Virus record (IMG/VR): IMGVR_UViG_3300012017_001125
Location: 1 to 44,222 of that record
Origin: a virus
Length of the DNA stretch: 44,222 nt
Direction: 5' to 3' (one strand)
The position numbers were made by a program, and so were the translations under genes. This document shows positions 24,545-31,898 of this stretch, in pieces (the stretch's first letter is position 1; every line of letters starts with the position of its first letter). The notes beneath the pieces are model-generated. The model worked only from the letters and a program-made list of their open reading frames with translations, was not told the DNA's origin and searched no databases.

Positions 24545-24560
24545 TATTTATATATCCAAC
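24545..24560 (-). promoter_or_regulatory. Putative late promoter with exact T4-type TATAAATA
   Basis: The minus strand reads GTTGGATATATAAATAG. GATATATA and the T4 late consensus TATAAATA overlap here, so this is the best single link between the motif and gp55-type promoters. The ATG it serves is at 24527. Confidence 0.78.
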
Positions 24561-24577
24561 TTAAAAACTATAGCATA

Positions 24578-24607
24578 CAAAAAAAGCTAGAGTATATCTA
24601 GCTTTTT
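24578..24607 (-). terminator. Intrinsic terminator after the 179 aa gene
   Basis: Arms 24581-24591 (AAAAAGCTAGA) and 24597-24607 (TCTAGCTTTTT) form an 11-bp perfect stem with a five-base loop, followed on the minus strand by a T run. It begins 11 bases after the stop at 24618 and stands just upstream of a late promoter. Confidence 0.9.
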
Positions 24608-24617
24608 ATATTTTAGA

Positions 24618-25157
24618 TTAACCTAAAGTAATGCCTTGCATAGCAGCAGCTAATTGTTTTTCTAAATCTTTAATAGTTGAAGCATCAGTCTTAGCATCAT
24701 TTAATGCCTGATCGAAAACTTTATACATTTTGATAAAATTCTCTGCACTAATAATACCTACCCCTTTTGATTTACTAAGAAAATAGTGGCTTGCCTCTAA
24801 AGGAAGTGCACCAAGATAAATTACGCCATCTTTAATTCCAGCTTTTTTAATTCTGGCAATCTGTTTATTGATTTCGATTATACCTAAAGCTTCAGTAGAA
24901 TTCCATTCCGCTGTTTCTCTCATAAATGTCTCGTATTCATTAAATACCGATTCAGAGCAAGTTACTGCATACACTTTACTTTTAAGTTCTTCCTTTTTAT
25001 CGCTTATCTGCTTCTCTATTAGCTCAACCATATCGGAGTCAACAATTACGTTACCGTCAAAAGATCCGGATTGTGAGTTTTCGAAATCTACCATTGAAGA
25101 TCCACCTGGCATTTCAATAGGATTTGTGTTTAATTCTTGTGCTTTTTTCTTTGTCAT
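24618..25157 (-). CDS. Hypothetical 179 aa protein
   Basis: I do not recognise this protein. It begins MTKKKAQELNTNPIEMPGGS, then a Ser/Gly-rich acidic stretch, a helical part from about residue 45, and ends in a predicted helix with LEKQLAAAMQGITLG. A small domain with IKDGVIYLGALPLEASHYFL near residues 112-131 is the best-ordered part. It has its own terminator, and the leader is T-rich on the plus strand (A-rich on the coding strand). It is the last gene of a unit that starts near the deaminase or sigma gene. Confidence 0.65.
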   Translation of the reverse strand: MTKKKAQELNTNPIEMPGGSSMVDFENSQSGSFDGNVIVDSDMVELIEKQISDKKEELKSKVYAVTCSESVFNEYETFMRETAEWNSTEALGIIEINKQIARIKKAGIKDGVIYLGALPLEASHYFLSKSKGVGIISAENFIKMYKVFDQALNDAKTDASTIKDLEKQLAAAMQGITLG

Positions 25158-25200
25158 TTTTCTATTTTTTTATTTTTAGTTATTTTTTACGTTTTTGTTT

Positions 25201-26004
25201 CTAATCTATTTTAAAAATATCAAATTCTGTTCTGTTCTGATTAAGATATGCTCTTAAAATTTCTCTAAAATCTTTAGCTGGATAAATCTTAGGATCTTGA
25301 GGACCTAAATGAAGAAGAAACCCACTCTCAGTATCTATACCGATTTCCTCTAATATAAGACGATATAAACTTATCTGAATCGAATATTCATTATGATCGT
25401 TCGCATATAAATTATTAAAAGGTCTAAGCAATTTTTTAAATCTTCCCTTAGGGTGTTTATCATCTTTAAATTCACCGTTGGTTTTCCAGTCACCTATTAT
25501 TAAATGTACCTTTTCTGTTAAAGGATCAAGCAAAAGTAATGGCTGATCGATTGTACCTGCAAGTCTCCATTTTTTAGAAAATATCTTCAGCTCGGATTTT
25601 AATGGGGTTAGCTTATGCAATCTTTTTTTATATACATCCATAAATTTTAGTACCCTATTTCTAACATCCTCGTCATCGGGAATTTCCGGATTTTTCCCCG
25701 ACCAAAAATCCTCTATAAATTTATGAACTACCGTCCCAAGATTTCTCGACACATCCCCTTTAGTTTCCCATTCATTTAATATAACGGAAACATCTACTCC
25801 CCTTTCCGATGCTTTCCTCGCTGACCAATAATCCTTATCAAAGGCAACTTTAAATACTTTAATAAAAGTAGTCACTGAATCATATTTTACTCCTGAATAT
25901 CTATAAACATGTGATTCCTCGTGGAATGTAAAGTTACTATCCTCATAGATTCTCAGCTTTTCCTCTATTTCATTCTTTTTTAATAATACTAGATCTTCAG
26001 ACAT
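25201..26004 (-). CDS. PD-(D/E)XK exonuclease of the RecB/Cas4 type
   Basis: The nuclease motifs are visible: His94 in GTVVHKFIEDF (89-99), Asp153 in RLAGTIDQPLLLL (147-159), Asp172-x-Lys174 in IIGDWKTNG (169-177) and the downstream Gln-rich helix EYSIQISLYRLILEE. This is the order in RecB-family and PDDEXK_1 nucleases. Such phage enzymes act in recombination or DNA processing. No iron-sulfur cysteines typical of Cas4 are present. It lies between an unknown membrane gene and a 179 aa gene, away from the main replication cluster. Confidence 0.8.
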   Translation of the reverse strand: MSEDLVLLKKNEIEEKLRIYEDSNFTFHEESHVYRYSGVKYDSVTTFIKVFKVAFDKDYWSARKASERGVDVSVILNEWETKGDVSRNLGTVVHKFIEDFWSGKNPEIPDDEDVRNRVLKFMDVYKKRLHKLTPLKSELKIFSKKWRLAGTIDQPLLLLDPLTEKVHLIIGDWKTNGEFKDDKHPKGRFKKLLRPFNNLYANDHNEYSIQISLYRLILEEIGIDTESGFLLHLGPQDPKIYPAKDFREILRAYLNQNRTEFDIFKID

Positions 26005-26015
26005 TATAAGCTATA

Positions 26016-26450
26016 TTAAAAAAATGACAATAAAAAATCTCTATGATAAATCATCAAGGATAAAAGTGTTATCTCTGAAATAAATCTTAAAATCCAAAGC
26101 CAGGTAATATGTCTAAAAAGAAACTGATAAACAACAAGGTATGATTCATCATCTGTTCCTTTAACTGGTTGTACCCACATTGTTATAATCTCCTCCAAGT
26201 TAAGGGATTTAAGGTATTCGTTTATTGGCTTTATTTCATTTACTACAAAAGAAGGTCTGGATTCTCTAGGTAAGTCTACAGAAGCAAGAACCTGTAAAGG
26301 AAGATTAATAACAGTATAAATCCTATTTAAATTGTCTTTTCTCAAGTTTATTCTCTTCCATGTTTGAGAATTCTTTTCCTCTGCTTTTATAATTCTAGAG
26401 TAATCCCTATAGAGTTTTATCTCTTTTATAATTTTAAAAATTCTAAACAT
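26016..26450 (-). CDS. Hypothetical protein with C-terminal membrane segments
   Basis: I do not recognise it. The N-terminal 95 residues are basic and soluble-looking (MFRIFKIIKEIKLYRDYSRI). The C-terminal 40 residues are strongly hydrophobic (VYQFLFRHITWLWILRFISE followed by ITLLSLMIYH), suggesting one or two membrane helices. It is encoded between the ECF-like sigma factor and the nuclease gene with short gaps. A tail-anchored membrane protein is the most that can be said. Confidence 0.6.
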   Translation of the reverse strand: MFRIFKIIKEIKLYRDYSRIIKAEEKNSQTWKRINLRKDNLNRIYTVINLPLQVLASVDLPRESRPSFVVNEIKPINEYLKSLNLEEIITMWVQPVKGTDDESYLVVYQFLFRHITWLWILRFISEITLLSLMIYHRDFLLSFF

Positions 26451-26470
26451 ACTTCTTTTTATATTATATG

Positions 26471-27079
26471 CTAATGTGGTTTATTGTTTCCCAACATTTT
26501 TTTCCTAATTTTACATCTGGCTCTTCTAATTCTAGTTGCTATAGATCTTTTTTTGATTCCATATTTCTCAGCAATATCTTTATACTTCATGTTATTAATC
26601 TCCCTATCTATCATAATATCACGATAAAGCTCAGGTAAATCCCTAATCTCATCCAACACAGACTCGTATATTTCATCGACACTGTTTTCCTCGCCAAATA
26701 TAAAATTATTAGGATCTTCCTCCATAAGATATACTCCACCTAGATCACCGATTTCATTTTTGGAGGACAAAAAATCTAACTCTGAATCGTTATAGGAAAA
26801 ATATCTTTTTCTTGATTTCAATAAAAGAAGCGATTCGTTCCTCGCTATATTATAACACCACGTTGAGAAATTTCCCCTCTCCTTATCATATTGGTCTATT
26901 TTTAACCAAATCTTAGCCATTGTGTTTATAAAAGCATCTTGTGCTAATTCATTTTCCTTCATTATAAGAAAACAGTGATTTAATACACCTGGTCTTAACC
27001 TGTCAAATAATGGTTGAAATTGTTTATCCGATCTCGTTTCCATAAAATCCTCGGCTAGTTTCTGTATATTTTTCTCCAT
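26471..27079 (-). CDS. Sigma-70 family factor of the ECF type
   Basis: Region 2 lies at about residues 46-92 (AQDAFINTMAKIWLKIDQYD, then FSTWCYNIARNESLLLLKSR) and region 4 at about 149-196 (LPELYRDIMIDREINNMKYK, then DIAEKYGIKKRSIATRIRRA). The linker between them is acidic. This is the two-region ECF layout. It is a second, different sigma factor from the gp55-like protein. Its target promoters are not evident. The next gene downstream encodes a membrane protein rather than a recognisable anti-sigma factor. It may serve an earlier transcription class than the late one. Confidence 0.85.
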   Translation of the reverse strand: MEKNIQKLAEDFMETRSDKQFQPLFDRLRPGVLNHCFLIMKENELAQDAFINTMAKIWLKIDQYDKERGNFSTWCYNIARNESLLLLKSRKRYFSYNDSELDFLSSKNEIGDLGGVYLMEEDPNNFIFGEENSVDEIYESVLDEIRDLPELYRDIMIDREINNMKYKDIAEKYGIKKRSIATRIRRARCKIRKKMLGNNKPH

Positions 27080-27085
27080 GTAATA

Positions 27086-27652
27086 TTAAATATTAATTTT
27101 TATTATTTCTATTCCAGCTTCAGCAAGAAAAGATAACGATTCGGTTTTTCTATAAATCTGGTTAAAAACTACTCTTTTTATACCAGATTGTATAATAAGT
27201 TTTGAACATTCATAACAAGGGGATAATGTAACATATAAAGAAGAGCCATCAGAACTTTGAGTTCCCCTAGCTAATTTAGTTATAGCATTGGCCTCAGCAT
27301 GAAGTACATACGGTAATGTTATTCCCTCTGTTTCACATATATTAGGAAATCCAGTAGGCGATCCGTTATACCCGTCCGAAATAATTGCCCTATTATTTAC
27401 TATTAAACAACCTACTTTTTTTCTTTCGCAGTAAGAATTCTTTGCCCAGGTTTTAGCCATTTCTAAATATATCTTATCGCTTTTATGTTCAATTATAAGT
27501 TCGTTATAATCAGAAGTAAATACCTTGTAATAAAATAATCCATCAGAATCTTTAAATTTTACAATCTTCCAATTAAAATTACTAAAAAAAATATCGTCTA
27601 AAAAAGATAAATCGTTAGCTTTAAACTCATTAATAGATTTTTCTTTGGTCAT
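27086..27652 (-). CDS. cd: dCMP deaminase
   Basis: The cytidine/deoxycytidylate deaminase zinc motifs are HAEANAI (residues 118-124) and PCYEC (145-149), with the substrate region GYNGSPTGFPN between residues 94 and 104. dCMP deaminase makes dUMP for dTTP synthesis, as T4 cd does. The N-terminal ~65 residues are an extension of unknown role. I chose the ATG at 27652; the frame can be extended upstream to a TTG at 27682 (MATTIVDNFY), and neither leader is decisive. The gene is seven bases from the sigma gene. Confidence 0.87.
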   Translation of the reverse strand: MTKEKSINEFKANDLSFLDDIFFSNFNWKIVKFKDSDGLFYYKVFTSDYNELIIEHKSDKIYLEMAKTWAKNSYCERKKVGCLIVNNRAIISDGYNGSPTGFPNICETEGITLPYVLHAEANAITKLARGTQSSDGSSLYVTLSPCYECSKLIIQSGIKRVVFNQIYRKTESLSFLAEAGIEIIKINI

Positions 27653-27716
27653 ATAAAAATTATCAACTATAGTAGTTGCCAAATGTAATTATAAGTTTAG
27701 ATAAAAAAAAATATTA

Positions 27717-29318
27717 TTAAATTCTTTTTGAATTTGGTCTGAACGGGGATTCCGTAGAGGATACCATCAATGGTCCCTCTAATAGGGATGCTATTCTATA
27801 TAATATTGACTTCATATCATCTATATCCGTTTTTGATAGATTTGTTTCATTCTTATTGGGGGTTTGCCCAGTAGTTGATTCGGGTTTTAATTTATCTGCT
27901 TCACCTTTATTATTAACTATAGATTCGCTTGGATTGGTCTTAATATTTTCTGATGTTCCAGGATCATTTAATATAGCGTTGTCCGATTTTTTTTCCTCTG
28001 ATTCTATTTTTTTAGGGTCTATTTTTTTAAGGGGGAGTACATCTGAAATTAATTTTGTACCATCCGAGTTATCTACAGATGGCTTATCGTCTTTAAATAG
28101 TTTTGATTCCGATAGTTTATCTAAACCACTCTTAATTCCTATATCTGATGCTTTTTTTAATAATGGGTTATTTATCTTTATGTTTTTAGAAAGAAATTCT
28201 GACGCCTTTCCAGTAATTCCAGAAATATCCATGCCTTTTAAAGCCTCCATTCCAGATTCTTTCAAACCCCCTATTAAACTGCTAAATTTACCCCCACCCT
28301 CCGCTTTATTTTCTAACCTTTCTGCTTTTTTTTCAGTCCTAGATTTATCTTTAGCTATTTGTTTTTCTGTTTTACCTTTTTTTTCACTAAGATTTTGATC
28401 CGCACTAATTAATTTTTCATTAGATAAAACATTATTTCCTTCTTCCAATTTAACAACCTCCGGTCCTTTTTCACCAACCAGATAGCTTCCCGTTTTATCG
28501 ATTGTTCCGCCTTCGGCAAATGCACCTAATATTTTCTTACCAAATCCACCCGATAATATATCCTTTGCTTTACCACCAGCCCCCTTTACTTTATCAGTAA
28601 TATTTTTAAATTTCTCTCCCGGTAGATCAACACCTAATTTTTCAGTTACACCACCTAAGTCTTTTGTGAGCCCCTTTATTCCACCAAATGATCCTTTTAT
28701 GCTCTCAAAACTTTTAGGGATATCTTTTAAACTTTTTATATCTCCTATGCTTTTACGTATTTCACTAAATGATTCAGTTGCTCCTTTAAAATCCTCTCCC
28801 ATCTTCTTACCAAATCCACCCGATAATATATCCCCTACTTTACCACCAGCTCCTTTTACTTTATCACTAATATTTTTAAATTTTTCACCTGGTATATCAA
28901 TACCTAATTTTTTAGTTATACCACCTAAGTCTTTTGTGAGATCCTTTATTCCACTAAATGATTTGGTTATACCCTCCAAACTTTTAGGAATATCTTTTAA
29001 ACTTTTTATATCCCCCAGGCTTTTACCTATTTCACTAAATGATTTGGTTGCTCCTTTAAATTCATCCCCTATTTTCTTAAAATCTAATTCTTTAATGTTC
29101 TTAGTAATATCACCAAACCCTTCCGATAATTCATTAAAGTTTAGATTTTTTAAATCCCCACCTAATTTAGTTATAGTGTCCTTTAAATTTTTATCAGTAT
29201 CCTTATTCGATTTTTGCAATTCTTCGTTGGTATTGGTATTTGTTTTTACCACACCGGTCAGTTTCTCTATATTTCTACTGAGATCCAGCATCATAGCTGT
29301 TAGTTTAGGATCTGACAT
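27717..29318 (-). CDS. Tail tape-measure-like protein
   Basis: The 533 aa protein carries the segment FAEGGTIDKTGSYLVGEKGP (residues 267-286), the GGxxxxxxxxLVGExGPE motif common in tape-measure proteins of tailed phages. Residues 83-262 are two tandem 90-residue units, and the whole N-terminal half is a Gly/Lys/Ser/Asp helical repeat pattern. A helical domain follows, with a disordered Asn/Ser/Pro-rich part and a final hydrophobic helix (ILYRIASLL). It is downstream of the gp26-like gene, the usual place for a tape-measure gene. A tape measure sets tail length; this one is short for a tail with a full-length sheath. Confidence 0.7.
   Translation of the reverse strand: MSDPKLTAMMLDLSRNIEKLTGVVKTNTNTNEELQKSNKDTDKNLKDTITKLGGDLKNLNFNELSEGFGDITKNIKELDFKKIGDEFKGATKSFSEIGKSLGDIKSLKDIPKSLEGITKSFSGIKDLTKDLGGITKKLGIDIPGEKFKNISDKVKGAGGKVGDILSGGFGKKMGEDFKGATESFSEIRKSIGDIKSLKDIPKSFESIKGSFGGIKGLTKDLGGVTEKLGVDLPGEKFKNITDKVKGAGGKAKDILSGGFGKKILGAFAEGGTIDKTGSYLVGEKGPEVVKLEEGNNVLSNEKLISADQNLSEKKGKTEKQIAKDKSRTEKKAERLENKAEGGGKFSSLIGGLKESGMEALKGMDISGITGKASEFLSKNIKINNPLLKKASDIGIKSGLDKLSESKLFKDDKPSVDNSDGTKLISDVLPLKKIDPKKIESEEKKSDNAILNDPGTSENIKTNPSESIVNNKGEADKLKPESTTGQTPNKNETNLSKTDIDDMKSILYRIASLLEGPLMVSSTESPFRPNSKRI
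28533..29072 (-). repeat. Tandem 270-bp duplication (2 x 90 residues) in tape measure
   Basis: Residues 83-172 and 173-262 are two copies of a 90-residue unit beginning near (D/E)-x-FKGAT(K/E)SFSEI and ending ILSGGFGKK. They align without gaps and share GDIKSLKDIPKS, TKDLGG, PGEKFKNI and DKVKGAGGK. Removing or adding a unit would change the ruler length. Confidence 0.92.
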
Positions 29319-29337
29319 ATCTGTATATATTCAATTA

Positions 29338-29601
29338 TCACTTGGCTGAAAAATTAAATAATTGGGTAACCCCGCTTTCGGCCTGTGCTTCTGTATTTTT
29401 TTTCTCTATGGTATCATTTAGTTTATCTATCCATATTTGATATTCATAAAAAGGAATAGATTCCAGCCAATTTGGATCTATCTTATGTTCATACCAAAGT
29501 CTAAATTTAATATCAAAGAAGTTCTCTAAAGATATCTGAAATAAGGAAAAGAGATCTGATCCCTCCGGGAAAGTTAATATCAGCGATGACCTCCCCTTCA
29601 C
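29338..29601 (-). CDS. Small baseplate/tail assembly protein or frameshifted extension
   Basis: The frame can start with GTG at 29601 and overlaps the end of the upstream 370 aa gene by 89 bases in the +1 frame. Residues 22-60 read SISLENFF-like text and then FRLWYEHKIDPNWLESIPFY, the pattern of small proteins encoded just before tape-measure genes. The overlap region of the two frames encodes similar motifs (NFPGG in one, FPEGSDLF in the other), so the true product may be a fusion made by +1 frameshifting or the two frames may have been split by an indel. It is followed by the tape-measure gene 19 bases later. Confidence 0.65.
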   Translation of the reverse strand: MKGRSSLILTFPEGSDLFSLFQISLENFFDIKFRLWYEHKIDPNWLESIPFYEYQIWIDKLNDTIEKKNTEAQAESGVTQLFNFSAK

Positions 29602-30625
29602 CGCAAATATAGCATTTATGTTTAGCCTCCAATTTTGTTCCTATTTTAATCTTTTCAGAAAGTCCGAAATACAAACTATATTCTTCTTTCGTCCAGAAAT
29701 CCGATTCCCTTAATTTTAATTTAATTTTATCAAAAGTTAAATTTCTCCATTCGTTAAAAATAAAAGGGGCAATCTGAATAAATCCCTCATCGATCTTGTT
29801 ATTTATAGAATATTCTTCCCTAATAAAATCCGAAATAGCCTGGGTAACACCTATACTGGGAACGAACATTTCTATATTTTTATTAGTTCTCTTAATAGTA
29901 AAAATAAAGCTTCTTGTATCGTTATTATAATATTTCAAAATATCACCCTCTATTTCATATGAGTTTAAAACACCTGTTCTTAACTCTAATCCCTCGTTAA
30001 TAGTACATTCTGGTGTTTCTTTACATTTTTTCTTTGTTTTAAGTATAATAGAATTTTCTCCTCTTACAAATGTTAAATCCCTTATAGCCATAATAACAAA
30101 AAATCTATCCTCTTGTTTTAAATCTTTATACGAAACTACACCTTCCTGAGCAAATTCCATTCTAAAGCATCTATCTAAGATATAACTAAGTTTTTCTTCT
30201 ATGCTTAAATTATCGTCATCATCTATCGTAGAAAAATGTCTGATTTCTCTTACCTCAGCAGCTCTTATTGCAACTCTTGTTTTATCTGGATAAAACATTC
30301 CTTTAGATGGTAATATATTAACCGGGAGGTTCTTCCAGCCGTTATCAAATGATGGAGATTCTGGGATATTCTGAGCCTTGCCTAAAGAATCCTTATTTAA
30401 ACCCTTATCTGGATTTACTATATTTAATTTCTTTTCGATAGGTTGTTCCCTTTCTGGTTCAGTATTATTAATGATCTGACCATTCTCGATTTCAGATTTA
30501 ACCCCTGCCTCTTTTTCTATTGTTACTACCGATGATTCTCCTTTATTTATATGATCATCATATTCAATTCCACCTTCTATTTCTTTCATTCTTAAGATCT
30601 CCCCGGGGGATAGTTTATTTTCCAT
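29513..30625 (-). CDS. Baseplate hub or tail-assembly protein, gp26-like
   Basis: Residues 1-95 are disordered and acidic. The domain from about residue 99 starts LPVNILPSKGMFYPDKTRVA, then VREIRHFSTIDDDDNLSIEE and LDRCFRMEF, a pattern I associate with T4-like baseplate hub (gp26) relatives. The match is moderate and from memory. A zinc-ribbon-like HKCYICGEGEV is at residues 334-344, near the C-terminus; only one Cys pair is present before the stop. The stop TGA follows a CTT codon. The downstream overlapping frame may continue this protein. The start is ATG at 30625. Confidence 0.65.
   Translation of the reverse strand: MENKLSPGEILRMKEIEGGIEYDDHINKGESSVVTIEKEAGVKSEIENGQIINNTEPEREQPIEKKLNIVNPDKGLNKDSLGKAQNIPESPSFDNGWKNLPVNILPSKGMFYPDKTRVAIRAAEVREIRHFSTIDDDDNLSIEEKLSYILDRCFRMEFAQEGVVSYKDLKQEDRFFVIMAIRDLTFVRGENSIILKTKKKCKETPECTINEGLELRTGVLNSYEIEGDILKYYNNDTRSFIFTIKRTNKNIEMFVPSIGVTQAISDFIREEYSINNKIDEGFIQIAPFIFNEWRNLTFDKIKLKLRESDFWTKEEYSLYFGLSEKIKIGTKLEAKHKCYICGEGEVIADINFPGGIRSLFLISDIFRELL
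29561..29572 (-). promoter_or_regulatory. Candidate +1 ribosomal frameshift site
   Basis: The coding strand reads TTT CCC GGA GGG here in the 370 aa frame. A +1 slip on CCC would join DINFP to EGSDLFSLFQ of the overlapping frame. A Shine-Dalgarno-like GGAGG follows. A second candidate is CTT TGA at the stop codon (29513-29518), the bacterial prfB-type site. Confidence 0.4.
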
Positions 30626-30661
30626 AAAATTATATTTTTTCTATTATATAACAGAAAACAG

Positions 30662-30690
30662 AAAAAGAGGCCAATTTGACCTCTTTTTTT
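30662..30690 (-). terminator. Intrinsic terminator after the tail-tube genes
   Basis: Arms 30662-30670 (AAAAAGAGG) and 30680-30688 (CCTCTTTTT) with a nine-base loop; T runs flank both sides, so it could act in both directions. It lies 22 bases after the stop of the second tail-tube gene. Confidence 0.88.
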
Positions 30691-30712
30691 TCATATTTTT
30701 TTATAAAATTAT

Positions 30713-31288
30713 TTAGATAAACGTATCTTCCCAGTAATCACAGATCCAACTAGCAGTAATATTATATATTGCCGGGGTCTCGTAATCCAATTCCATGGCA
30801 TTTACAGCTTCACTTAAAAAGCAAGAAGGAATTCTTATTCTTCTAAAAACGTCTCCCCTTTTATTAAATACTTGAATTACCATAGATCCGACATAATCAG
30901 ATTTAATACCCATAGCTCCAGTTAAAGGGTTATAAATTAAATCCGACCATTGTCTTAATATTTTATAAACAGTCATAGAATTTTGATCATTAAGGTTGAC
31001 CTCGAATTCCATAGAAAGTGTCATATCTGAAGTAGAAGGCTCACCTCCTGCATATCTTCTCGTAGCAAATTTATAGTTTTGCTCTATAGTTGCTGAAGGA
31101 GAAATATCTACAGTTAAACCTGTTATAGACTTAACCTGTTGAGCTAATATACCTTCCCCATTAAAAGTAGTAGCTGAGTCTACTATTCCTGACGGAGGAT
31201 TTATTATAACCTCAAACTGATTTAAATAAACAGGTTCAAAGTTACTTATACCTGCTTTTGAATTGCTAAAATGTGGTAGTCCTGCCAT
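30713..31288 (-). CDS. 19: Tail tube protein, gp19-like, second paralogue
   Basis: The protein shares with its neighbour the opening MAGL(P/S)HFSNS, then EPVYLNQFEVIINPP, LRQWSDLIYNPLTGAMGIKS and the ending CDYWEDTFI. The last part matches the T4 gp19 ending ALDYWE. Tail tube proteins stack as hexamer rings inside the sheath. Length is 191 aa against 163 in T4. It is 16 bases from the other tube gene and followed by a terminator. N-terminal residues 40-90 differ most from the paralogue. Confidence 0.9.
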   Translation of the reverse strand: MAGLPHFSNSKAGISNFEPVYLNQFEVIINPPSGIVDSATTFNGEGILAQQVKSITGLTVDISPSATIEQNYKFATRRYAGGEPSTSDMTLSMEFEVNLNDQNSMTVYKILRQWSDLIYNPLTGAMGIKSDYVGSMVIQVFNKRGDVFRRIRIPSCFLSEAVNAMELDYETPAIYNITASWICDYWEDTFI

Positions 31289-31304
31289 TTATTTAAATTC
31301 TTTT

Positions 31305-31859
31305 TTATAAAAATAGGTCTTCCCAATAGTCAACTGCCCATACCATATCATCTATCTTGTATAGATCAGTTGATGTATAGTTTAGGTTCATTGGAGAGAT
31401 TGGCTTTGTAAGAAAGCAATCTTTACAAGTAATCCTTCTAAAAACATCTCCTTGTTTATTAAAGATGTTAACTACTACAGTTCCTACATAATCATTCTTT
31501 AATCCCATTGCTCCTGTTAGAGGATTGTAAATTAAATCAGACCATTGTCTTAATGTTTTAAAAACATACATTGAGTTATCGTCATTTAAATTAACCGAAA
31601 AACTAACGCTAAGGTCAAAGTATGTCTGATCTGGTTTAGCACCTGCGTAATTTCTTTTAGCAAACTTAAATTTTTGGGTAGCTAATCCTGGATTTTTATC
31701 CAAAGAAAGTCCACTTACTTTGGATACATGTTGAAGTAATATCTCGCCTCCAGCAACCGCTGCCGGGGGAATAATAGTAACCTCAAATTGATTCAAATAA
31801 ACAGGTTCAAGCCTATTTATTGATGATAACGAATTTGAAAAGTGGGATAATCCTGCCAT
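31305..31859 (-). CDS. 19: Tail tube protein, gp19-like, first paralogue
   Basis: The 184 aa protein has MAGLSHFSNSLSSINRLEPV, then NQFEVTIIPPAA, LRQWSDLIYNPLTGAMGLKN and AVDYWEDLFL. It aligns with the next gene over its full length and with T4 gp19 at the conserved ends (NLFQVEI at the start, DYWE at the end). It follows the sheath gene by 39 bases, exactly as 18-19 in T4. Two tube genes imply either a mixed tube or a specialised ring at one end. Confidence 0.91.
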   Translation of the reverse strand: MAGLSHFSNSLSSINRLEPVYLNQFEVTIIPPAAVAGGEILLQHVSKVSGLSLDKNPGLATQKFKFAKRNYAGAKPDQTYFDLSVSFSVNLNDDNSMYVFKTLRQWSDLIYNPLTGAMGLKNDYVGTVVVNIFNKQGDVFRRITCKDCFLTKPISPMNLNYTSTDLYKIDDMVWAVDYWEDLFL

Positions 31860-31898
31860 AATTAATTATATTTATCTACCTTCTTTAAAAATCATAAA

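Noticed and set aside
25201-26004. Cas4 or CRISPR-related nuclease
   Set aside because: The RecB-type motifs are present but the cysteines for an iron-sulfur cluster and any CRISPR repeats or other cas genes are absent.
29319-29335. TATATAC upstream of the tape-measure gene as a promoter
   Set aside because: It ends only about six bases before the ATG, too close for a transcript that includes the start, unlike the 20-29 base spacing elsewhere.
28666-29349. Long plus-strand frame over the tape-measure gene
   Set aside because: It is antisense to a repeat-containing protein whose internal duplication makes the opposite frame open; it has no plausible leader or neighbours on that strand.
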